Shown piece after piece: positions 1 through 5,514 of a stretch of DNA of 14,618 nucleotides (position 1 is its first letter; every line of letters begins with the position of its first letter). Below the pieces are notes generated by a model. It made no database searches and had not been told where the DNA came from. It saw nothing but the letters and a program-made list of their open reading frames with translations. Position numbers and translations under genes: made by a program. The stretch lies in contig CAMLYN010000018.1 of assembly GCA_946491675.1 (NCBI GenBank), positions 1 to 14,618 of the forward strand. Direction: 5' to 3'. The DNA comes from an uncultured Mycoplasmatota bacterium (lineage in GTDB: Bacteria > Bacillota_I > Bacilli_A > RF39 > UBA660).

Positions 1-1
1 T

Positions 2-709
2 TTAGGAGTATCTAGACAAATGATATACAATTATTTGGAATTAGATAGTATTAATAAATGGCCTAAAGATAAAAAAGTGTTATTATTAAATTTATTAGGA
101 GTTAAATCACCAGAAGAAATAAATAAAATTAAAATAACAACTGATTATATTTATGAAGTTGATGATCGTTTAAACTCATTATATAAAGAAAATAATGATA
201 ACAATAGTAATTTATTTGAAGGTTTAGGTAAAAAACAAAAGATTTTACTTCAAGATATTGTTGAATTATTAAAAGAAAGAATTGAAGATGAAAATGATAC
301 CGAAGGTTATTATATTTTATTGTATTTATATCATTACCTTCAATCAATTGATAATTCCAAAGAATTAAAATACATTTTAGGCTATGTTTCAAAAGCAGCC
401 GGTTTCACTAAACCAATGGAATTTGTTTTTAACGAAGAACAACAATTTATTTTTGAAAGTATTTTATTTTCTGCTTTCTCATTATATAATGGTGGAGGAG
501 CTTCAAAAAATAAAATAGCAGCTTCTCATGATAGATTTGTTGCACAAATTGAACACAAAATTGAAGAAAAAATGAGTCGAACAATGGAATTAAATACAGT
601 TAAAGTTCAAGCGTTAAAAGAATTAGGATACACAGAAATTAATGAAGCAAATGCCACAGAAGTATTTGAAAAAATTGCCGAAATTCAATCTAGAAAAGTA
701 GCTAGTTAA
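2..709 (+). CDS. Probable HTH DNA-binding protein, 5' end outside window
   Basis: I do not recognise the family. An ATG at 20-22 looks like a start because AGGAG lies at 4-8. However, the frame stays open to the window edge, and the upstream codons with the ATG read LGVSRQMIYNYLE. That is a typical recognition helix of a helix-turn-helix domain (compare LGVSRQTVYN-type helices), so I infer the gene starts left of the window and the AGGAG is only the Leu-Gly-Val codons. 235 residues are visible. The rest is largely helical and charged, with a Gly-rich patch (NGGGASKNK), a probable amphipathic or coiled C-terminal part (HKIEEKMSRTMELNTVK) and an end in QSRKVAS. It could be a regulator or a DNA-associated structural protein; no enzyme motif is visible. 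The stop codon lies in the loop of the terminator that ends the gene. Confidence 0.6.
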   Translation, partial: LGVSRQMIYNYLELDSINKWPKDKKVLLLNLLGVKSPEEINKIKITTDYIYEVDDRLNSLYKENNDNNSNLFEGLGKKQKILLQDIVELLKERIEDENDTEGYYILLYLYHYLQSIDNSKELKYILGYVSKAAGFTKPMEFVFNEEQQFIFESILFSAFSLYNGGGASKNKIAASHDRFVAQIEHKIEEKMSRTMELNTVKVQALKELGYTEINEANATEVFEKIAEIQSRKVAS

Positions 710-723
710 TAGCTATTTTTTTT
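694..723 (+). terminator. Intrinsic terminator overlapping the end of the first gene
   Basis: TAGCTA (699-704) and TAGCTA (710-715) form a perfect stem around GTTAA. It is extended by AAAAG upstream pairing with the T-tract through a G-U pair. Eight T follow (716-723). The TAA stop (707-709) is in the hairpin loop, so the terminator starts inside the coding sequence. Confidence 0.8.
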
Positions 724-752
724 AGATAATTTAAATCTTAAATATATTAAAA

Positions 753-781
753 TTGACTAACCATTAAACTAGTGATAATAT
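753..781 (+). promoter_or_regulatory. Promoter of the tRNA gene
   Basis: TTGACT (753-758) is followed by a 17-base spacer and TAATAT (776-781), preceded by TGA (773-775), an extended -10 element. The expected start is near 788, which leaves a short 5' leader of about 16 bases before the tRNA. Confidence 0.7.
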
Positions 782-803
782 ATATAATAATTTTATTTTC
801 TAT

Positions 804-882
804 CGGAGTGTAGTTCAGTTTGGTTTAGAACACTAGTTTCGGGAACTAGAGATCGTAGGTTCAAATCCTATTACTCCGACCA
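804..882 (+). tRNA. tRNA-Pro, anticodon CGG, CCA encoded
   Basis: A full cloverleaf can be folded by hand. The acceptor stem is CGGAGTG (804-810) with TACTCCG (872-878), with a G-T pair at its base. The D stem is GTTC/GAAC with an 11-base loop holding the conserved GG (822-823). The anticodon stem is CTAGT (833-837) with ACTAG (845-849) around the loop TTCGGGA. The T arm has the loop TTCAAAT (860-866). A879 is the discriminator and CCA (880-882) is encoded. Positions 34-36 are CGG, so it should read CCG proline codons. The overall sequence and G36-G37 fit tRNA-Pro. C34 is unusual for so AT-rich a genome, where TGG is expected. Confidence 0.92.
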
Positions 883-977
883 AATTTGTTAGTAAATTTA
901 TTTAAATTTTAAAATGTCAAATTATTTGTCAAATTTTAATTAATATTATAAAAAAATATAATATATATTCTTTTTTT

Positions 978-986
978 TGATATAAT
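978..986 (+). promoter_or_regulatory. Extended -10 promoter of the deacetylase gene
   Basis: TGA-TATAAT (TATAAT at 981-986) is a consensus extended -10 box. No convincing -35 box lies 16-18 bases upstream. The predicted start is near 993, giving a leader of about 50 bases. Upstream, TGTCAAATT occurs twice in tandem (915-923 and 927-935). The rest of the stretch between the tRNA and this gene is nearly pure A/T, and I see no clear terminator for the tRNA. Confidence 0.55.
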
Positions 987-1044
987 AAACAGTAATTATT
1001 TTTAAATATTAATTATATTATTTAGTAGTTTGGATGTTGATAGA

Positions 1045-2415
1045 ATGAAAAGAAAATTAAATAAAAAGGGAAAATTAGCTTTATCTATTTTATTGTTAGT
1101 GATGATCAGTAGTATATCATTAGTATTTATTTCCGCTGAAAATACTTCTGAAAAGCATATTTTAGAAAGTACTGAACGCTACGACTTAAAAATCGATTAT
1201 CCTAGTATCAAAAACAAAAAGATAAAAGAAAAAGTAATGGAATATGTTGATAAACAAAGAGAACAATTTATGAATATGGTTAAAAAATCTGAAGATATTG
1301 AAATATCAAGTAAATATGATTTCAATTTAAATGTTAAAGTCAATGAAAGAAAAGGTATTACTTATGTTAACATGCTAACATATTCTTATACTGGTGGAGC
1401 ACATTATACTAGAGATGATGATAGTTTGTATTGGGATAATGAGACAAAAGATTTCGTCGATTTAAAATACTTTTTTCAAGATGAAGATTCATTTAAACAA
1501 ATGACTAATTTAGCTTATTATTATGTAATGAAACTTGAAAGTGATGAAGATAAAAATTTTGATGAATTATGGGTAAAAAGAGGAACAGCACCAACAATCG
1601 ATAATTATCGTTATTTTAAATTTACTGATAATGGGTTAGAAATCATGTTCCCACCTTATCAAGTAGCTTCTTGGGCAGATGGAGAAATTAATATTATTAT
1701 TCCTTATGAAGATATAAACAAATATTTAAAAGAGCAATATCGTGATACAACTAAAGATGAAACAGCATCTAAAGAGGTCCCTGATGTTCGTGATTTATCG
1801 CAATTTAAAGATAAAAAATTAATTGCTTTTACCTTCGATGATGGACCTAGCACTAGTACTACAAATTATTTATTAGATAATTTAGATAAATATAATGCTC
1901 GAGTAACTTTCTTTGTTTTAGGTAGTAGAGTAGATAATAATAAAGATGTTTTAAAAAGAGCTTACTTACAAGGTAATGATATTGGTAGTCACACTTATAA
2001 CCATCGAAACTTAAATTTATTAGACGATATAAGTATTATTGATGAAGTAAAAAGAACTAACGAAAAAGTTAAAGAAATAATTGGGGTTGAGCCTACTTTG
2101 TTAAGGCCACCATATGGTAATTTAACTAGTCATGGTAAAGAATTAGCTAATATGCATATTATTTTATGGAATATTGATCCATTAGATTGGAAATATAAAG
2201 ATAAAAATAGAGTTGCTAATGAAATAATTGAACATGCTCATGATGGGGCAATAGTTTTGGTTCATGATATTTATAAAAGTTCAGTTGAAGGAGCATTATT
2301 AGCAATGGAAGAACTTGAAAAAGAAGGTTATGCTTTTGTTACTATTGCAGAAATGGCTGAGTTAAGAGGAATAGATTTAGATTATCAAACATCGTATTTT
2401 AGCATGAAAAAATAA
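1045..2415 (+). CDS. PdaC-like membrane-anchored polysaccharide (peptidoglycan) deacetylase
   Basis: The protein has 456 residues. A basic N-terminus is followed by a hydrophobic segment (residues 11-31), either an uncleaved anchor or a signal peptide, so the rest is extracellular. The middle part (about 35-235) resembles the DUF3298/DUF4163 region of Bacillus PdaC and RsiV. It contains the typical YTGGAHY motif. The C-terminal NodB domain has all five motifs: TFDDGP (263-268, metal/catalytic Asp265-Asp266), SHTYNH (315-320, metal His316 and His320), RPPYG (354-358), DPLDW (378-382) and LVHD (405-408, catalytic His407). It should remove acetyl groups from cell-wall amino sugars. In PdaC the substrate is MurNAc, but the substrate cannot be read from sequence. 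A TTG at 1030 is also in frame without a ribosome site. I chose ATG 1045, which has GGA at 1032-1034, so the start is not certain. Confidence 0.88.
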   Translation: MKRKLNKKGKLALSILLLVMISSISLVFISAENTSEKHILESTERYDLKIDYPSIKNKKIKEKVMEYVDKQREQFMNMVKKSEDIEISSKYDFNLNVKVNERKGITYVNMLTYSYTGGAHYTRDDDSLYWDNETKDFVDLKYFFQDEDSFKQMTNLAYYYVMKLESDEDKNFDELWVKRGTAPTIDNYRYFKFTDNGLEIMFPPYQVASWADGEINIIIPYEDINKYLKEQYRDTTKDETASKEVPDVRDLSQFKDKKLIAFTFDDGPSTSTTNYLLDNLDKYNARVTFFVLGSRVDNNKDVLKRAYLQGNDIGSHTYNHRNLNLLDDISIIDEVKRTNEKVKEIIGVEPTLLRPPYGNLTSHGKELANMHIILWNIDPLDWKYKDKNRVANEIIEHAHDGAIVLVHDIYKSSVEGALLAMEELEKEGYAFVTIAEMAELRGIDLDYQTSYFSMKK

Positions 2416-2440
2416 TGCCATTATGACATTGTTTTTTCAT
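2404..2440. terminator. Bidirectional terminator between deacetylase gene and rarA
   Basis: ATGAAAAAATAATG (2404-2417) pairs with CATTGTTTTTTCAT (2427-2440) over 14 pairs, one a T-G wobble, with a 9-base loop. The A-tract and T-tract arms make it usable from both strands. The 5' arm contains the last codons and the TAA stop (2413-2415) of the deacetylase gene. Confidence 0.7.
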
Positions 2441-2471
2441 AATCTCACCACTATTAATATGGCTTATTTTT

Positions 2472-2502
2472 AAAAAAATACAAGATAAATTTATTCATCT
2501 TG
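2472..2502 (-). terminator. Terminator at the end of rarA
   Basis: On the minus strand CAAGAT (2502-2497) pairs with ATCTTG (2486-2481), followed by TA and seven T (2478-2472). The rarA stop codon (2493-2491) is in the 10-base loop, so the hairpin begins inside the gene. The bidirectional hairpin at 2404-2440 lies just beyond as a second barrier. Confidence 0.65.
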
Positions 2503-3699
2503 CATTTTATTTATTTTTTCATAAACACTTTTTAGACTAATTTCATATTTACTAGTTGTTTTAGGCTGATAATATTTTCTATTTTTTAGTTTGTCAGGTA
2601 AATATTGTTGTTTAACAAAAGCATTAGGATAATTATGCGGATATTTATAATCCTTAGAATTAGTTTTGATATGATTAGGGACATTACCAGTATTACCACT
2701 TCTGATATCATTTAAAGCATTGTCTAAAGCGCTGATAGCTGAATTAGATTTAGGAGATAAAGCTAGTTCAATCACCACACTAGCTAAAGGAATTCTGGCT
2801 TCTGGTAATCCTAATCTTTCGCAAGCGTTAATTGCTGCAGCTACTTTAGGTCCCATTGATGGATTAGCTAAGCCAATATCTTCATAAGCAATAACTGACA
2901 TTCTTCTAAAGATACTATCTAAGTCTTCTGCTTCAATCAATCTAGCTAAATAATGTAGGCTCGCATTAACATCACTTCCTCTAATGGACTTTTGAAAAGC
3001 AGATAAGACATCATAGTGACCATCTTCATTTTTATCGTGGAAGAAAACTGGTTTACTATTAACTTTTTTTATTTGTTCAACATTAACAATTTTATCATTA
3101 GTCGAATAATACGCTACTTCTAATAAGTTATAAGCGAATCTTAAATCACCACCCGCTAATTTGACAATATAATTTAAACTTTCATCATCAATTTGAATAT
3201 CTTTTAAATAATCAATACCTTTTTTTAAAGCTAATAATATATCTTCATCGGCTAATTCTTTTAATTCAAATATTTGACAACGGCTTCTAATAGCCGGATT
3301 TATTTTATGATAAGGGTTAGAAGTAGTTAAACCAATTAGTGTCACTAAACCATTTTCCAAATATGGTAATAATAAATCCTGTTTATCTTTATTTAGTCTA
3401 TGTATTTCATCCATAATAATAATTAAGCCATTATTAGCTTTAGCCTCTTCAATTGCTATATCAAAGTCTTTTTTGTTATTAATAACAGCATTTAAAAAGA
3501 TATATTTGTTATCTAATTCATTAACAATCGCATTAGCAATACTAGTTTTACCAATACCAGGTTTACCATATAAAATCATCGAAAATATATGTTTATTTTT
3601 AACTAGATTAGATAGTATTTTATTATCGCCAATTAAGTGTTGTTGACCGACAATATCACTTAGTTTTTTTGGTCTTAAAATAATTGCTAAAGGTTCCAT
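2491..3699 (-). CDS. rarA: RarA/MgsA-family AAA+ ATPase (replication-associated recombination protein A)
   Basis: The 402-residue protein is slightly shorter than usual for the family. The AAA+ core is at the N-terminus. The opening RPKKLSDIVGQQHLIG is typical of RarA and clamp-loader relatives. Walker A is GKPGIGKT (45-52), Walker B is IIIMDEIH (about 93-100), sensor 1 is TTSNP (125-129), and the Arg finger lies in the RSRC segment (138-141). The C-terminal half has the MgsA-type tetramerisation region (SIRGSDVNASLHYLARLIEA, EDIGLANP). RarA acts at stalled replication forks and gaps and interacts with SSB. The ATG is preceded by GGTGA at 3705-3709, five bases away. It is divergent from the Xer recombinase gene, sharing a 74-base promoter region. 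Confidence 0.93.
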   Translation of the reverse strand: MEPLAIILRPKKLSDIVGQQHLIGDNKILSNLVKNKHIFSMILYGKPGIGKTSIANAIVNELDNKYIFLNAVINNKKDFDIAIEEAKANNGLIIIMDEIHRLNKDKQDLLLPYLENGLVTLIGLTTSNPYHKINPAIRSRCQIFELKELADEDILLALKKGIDYLKDIQIDDESLNYIVKLAGGDLRFAYNLLEVAYYSTNDKIVNVEQIKKVNSKPVFFHDKNEDGHYDVLSAFQKSIRGSDVNASLHYLARLIEAEDLDSIFRRMSVIAYEDIGLANPSMGPKVAAAINACERLGLPEARIPLASVVIELALSPKSNSAISALDNALNDIRSGNTGNVPNHIKTNSKDYKYPHNYPNAFVKQQYLPDKLKNRKYYQPKTTSKYEISLKSVYEKINKMQDE

Positions 3700-3715
3700 T
3701 TACATCACCATTAAT

Positions 3716-3743
3716 ATTTTATCAAAAAATAATAAAAATTCAA
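3716..3743 (-). promoter_or_regulatory. rarA promoter
   Basis: On the minus strand TTGAAT (3743-3738), a 16-base spacer and TAAAAT (3721-3716), preceded by TGA, form a fair promoter. GGTGA starts six bases after the -10 box, so the transcript should begin next to its ribosome site. Confidence 0.6.
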
Positions 3744-3752
3744 TAATTATGG

Positions 3753-3769
3753 TATAATTAAATAGGTGA
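3753..3769 (+). promoter_or_regulatory. Promoter fused to ribosome binding site, Xer recombinase gene
   Basis: TGG-TATAAT (TATAAT at 3753-3758) is an extended -10 box. Only five bases later comes AGGTGA (3764-3769), then four bases and ATG 3774. Normal -10 to start spacing puts transcription initiation at 3764-3766, inside the ribosome site. No -35 box is evident. Confidence 0.6.
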
Positions 3770-3773
3770 GATT

Positions 3774-4679
3774 ATGAAATTTGAACCAAATAAAGATAAA
3801 TTTAACGATAAAGCTCTAGAATTTAAAACATATTTATTAATCGATAAAAAATATAGTAATGAAACAATTGACTCTTATATGAATGATTTATACAAATATT
3901 ATGAATATGTTGTTAAGAATCACTTAAATATCGATGAAATCAAAAGAAAAGATATCATGAATTACACTAAATACTTAAGAGAACAACAATTAGCAACCAG
4001 TTCAATCAATCATAATATTTCTGTTTTAAGAACATTCTATAAGTTTTTAGTTGTATCGACACATTTTGTAACTGATCCAATGGATTATATTGAGCCACCA
4101 CGCTTAAGAAAAACGCTACCTAAAGTATTATCATACGACGAGGTTAAAAATCTATTAGATATCGATTTAGTCGATAAATATAGTTATCGCAATAAAGCTA
4201 TGTTGGAACTGATGTATGCAACCGGTTTAAGAGTTAGTGAATTAGTTAATTTAAAACTAAATGATTTAGATTTAGATATGGATTTAATTAGAACTTTAGG
4301 TAAAGGTAGTAAAGAAAGAATTATTCCCGTTGGAGATTATGCTATTTATTTTATTAAAAAATATTTAACTGAATATCGTAGTCAATTTTTAAAAGATAAT
4401 ACCGATTATCTATTTTTAAATAATCATGGTAAGAAACTAACTAGACAAGGATTTTATAAATTAATTAAAGATTTAGCTATTAAAAAAAATATTAAAACCG
4501 AGTTTTCGCCACATACTTTAAGACATTCATTCGCCACTCATTTATTAGATAGAGGCGCTGATATTGTAAGTATTAAAGAAATGTTAGGCCACAGTTCATT
4601 ATCAACTACGCAAATATATACTCATATATCTAATCAAAAGTTAAAAGATGAATACACCAAATTTCATCCTCACGGTTAA
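3774..4679 (+). CDS. xerD: Tyrosine recombinase of the XerC/XerD type
   Basis: The 301 residues match the length of XerC/XerD. The N-terminal SAM-like core-binding domain (about 15-105) begins with FKTYLLIDKKYSNETIDSY. The catalytic domain has the complete set: Arg153 (ATGLRVSEL), Lys177 (GKGSKERIIPV), His247 and Arg250 (HTLRHSFATHLLDRGAD), His273 (LGHSS) and the nucleophile Tyr282 (TTQIYTH). The end FHPHG resembles the HPRA-type end of Xer proteins. Family role: resolving chromosome dimers at dif during division. Sequence alone does not settle XerC versus XerD; SLSTTQIYTH leans to XerD. It ends 32 bases inside the next gene. Nothing around it looks like phage or a genomic island, and no adjacent att repeats were seen. 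Confidence 0.88.
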   Translation: MKFEPNKDKFNDKALEFKTYLLIDKKYSNETIDSYMNDLYKYYEYVVKNHLNIDEIKRKDIMNYTKYLREQQLATSSINHNISVLRTFYKFLVVSTHFVTDPMDYIEPPRLRKTLPKVLSYDEVKNLLDIDLVDKYSYRNKAMLELMYATGLRVSELVNLKLNDLDLDMDLIRTLGKGSKERIIPVGDYAIYFIKKYLTEYRSQFLKDNTDYLFLNNHGKKLTRQGFYKLIKDLAIKKNIKTEFSPHTLRHSFATHLLDRGADIVSIKEMLGHSSLSTTQIYTHISNQKLKDEYTKFHPHG

Positions 4680-5358
4680 TTTTAATCAAGATTATAATAA
4701 ATTTATTGAGTATTTATTTAGTTTAAAAGATGATGAATATCAAAAATTTAACCAAAGAATTGTTAAAACCAATAATATTATTGGAATCAGATTACCGATT
4801 TTAAAAAATATTGCGAAAATTATTGCTAAAGGTGATTATTTAAGTTTTATTAAAAATAATAAACATCAATATTTTGAAGAAATAATGTTGCATGGTTTAG
4901 TTATCACTTATTTAAAAATTGATTTTAATGAATCGATCAAATTATTTGATGAATATATTAAATATATTGACTCTTGGGCAACATGTGATTCCATAGTCAT
5001 GAATTATAAAATCGTTAAAAAAAATTTAGATGCTTTTTTAATTAAAATAAAAGAATATTTAAAAAGTAATCAGCCTTTTATTAAACGAGTAGGGATAGTT
5101 CTTTTATTTTACTATTTAAACGACGATTATATCAACGAAGTGTTAAAGATAGCTGATTCTATTACTGATGATGATTATTACGTTAAAATGGCTAATGCTT
5201 GGCTAATTTCGATGTGTTTAGTTAAATATCATGATAAAACTATCGAATTTTTAAAAAAAAGTCATTTAGATGATTGGACATATAATAAAGCATTGCAAAA
5301 AGCGATCGAATCATATCGAATTAAAGATAAAGATTTTTTAAGAAAAATGAAAAGATAG
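4648..5358 (+). CDS. AlkD-like DNA alkylation repair protein (HEAT-like repeats)
   Basis: The 236-residue protein matches the DNA alkylation repair (AlkD, COG4912) family in length and pattern. The N-terminal LFSLKDDEYQKFNQRIV and GIRLPILKNIAKII segments are typical. The residues equivalent, as I remember them, to Bacillus cereus AlkD Trp109, Asp113 and Arg148 appear as Trp110, Asp114 (SWATCDS) and Arg147 (QPFIKRVG). The fold is alpha-helical HEAT-like repeats. The expected activity is excision of bulky or cationic N3/N7-alkylated purines. ATG 4648 lies 32 bases before the stop of the Xer gene in another frame and has no clear ribosome site, so translation is probably coupled. No promoter is seen, so the two genes probably form an operon. 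The order of conserved residues makes the family call firm; the substrate is inferred. Confidence 0.87.
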   Translation: MNTPNFILTVNFNQDYNKFIEYLFSLKDDEYQKFNQRIVKTNNIIGIRLPILKNIAKIIAKGDYLSFIKNNKHQYFEEIMLHGLVITYLKIDFNESIKLFDEYIKYIDSWATCDSIVMNYKIVKKNLDAFLIKIKEYLKSNQPFIKRVGIVLLFYYLNDDYINEVLKIADSITDDDYYVKMANAWLISMCLVKYHDKTIEFLKKSHLDDWTYNKALQKAIESYRIKDKDFLRKMKR

Positions 5359-5373
5359 TTTTATACTATTTTT
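5351..5373 (+). terminator. Terminator at the end of the xer-alkD operon
   Basis: AAAGATAGT (5351-5359) pairs with ACTATTTTT (5365-5373) around TTTAT, with one G-T pair. The TAG stop (5356-5358) is inside the 5' arm. The T-run is only five bases, so efficiency may be modest. Confidence 0.55.
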
Positions 5374-5378
5374 AATTT

Positions 5379-5407
5379 TATACTACTTGACAGTGCAAGA
5401 TAGTATA
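5379..5407. promoter_or_regulatory. PadR-operator-like inverted repeat over the exporter promoter
   Basis: TATACTA-CTTG (5379-5389), a six-base centre ACAGTG, and CAAG-A-TAGTATA (5396-5407) make an imperfect dyad whose arms differ only by one inserted A. It covers the -35 box and most of the spacer. From memory, PadR-family repressors in low-GC Gram-positives bind dyads of the TACT..TTG/CAA..AGTA kind, often next to ABC exporters. The PadR assignment is inference; no padR gene is in the window. Confidence 0.6.
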
Positions 5408-5415
5408 GGTATAAT
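5387..5415 (+). promoter_or_regulatory. Consensus promoter of the ABC exporter operon
   Basis: TTGACA (5387-5392), exactly 17 bases, then TATAAT (5410-5415): both boxes are perfect and the spacing is ideal. It is the strongest promoter visible in the window, which fits a need for repression by the overlapping dyad. Initiation is expected near 5422, leaving a leader of about 93 bases. Confidence 0.88.
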
Positions 5416-5421
5416 AATATT

Positions 5422-5514
5422 AACTAAGATATCTTACAACTTTTGTTTAAGAGGGTAGGTGAGAAATTTAGAATATTAAAAACGAGGGGGTATTTTTAAA
5501 AAAAAGGAGAGTTT
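5422..5514 (+). other. Long 5' leader of the exporter operon
   Basis: This 93-base untranslated leader has two unusual G-rich tracts in an AT-rich genome: AGAGGGTAGGTGAG (5450-5463) and CGAGGGGG (5483-5490). It ends with the true ribosome site AAGGAG (5504-5509), five bases before ATG 5515. Only very short frames exist: TTG 5443-5499 (18 codons) and GTG 5459-5479 (6 codons). Neither has a convincing ribosome site. I do not recognise a riboswitch here. Confidence 0.4.

Noticed and set aside
4..22. AGGAG plus ATG as the start of the first gene
   Set aside because: The spacing is long (11 bases) and the upstream codons complete a DNA-recognition helix, so the true start lies outside the window.
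129..392. Minus-strand open frame of 87 codons
   Set aside because: Antisense to the first gene, dominated by Tyr/Leu/Phe/Asn from AT-rich codons, with no ribosome site or promoter; a shadow.
883..977. Terminator for the tRNA in the A/T-rich stretch after it
   Set aside because: Only low-complexity A/T pairings such as AAATTT repeats; no stable stem with a T-run distinguishable from background.
3774..4679. Recombinase as a phage or island integrase
   Set aside because: Length and motifs fit housekeeping Xer; it is not next to the tRNA, no att-like repeats or phage genes were seen, and codon use matches neighbours.
5443..5499. 18-codon TTG-initiated leader peptide (basic) before the exporter permease
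   Set aside because: No ribosome site before the TTG and nothing to support translation; mentioned only as a possibility in the leader entry.
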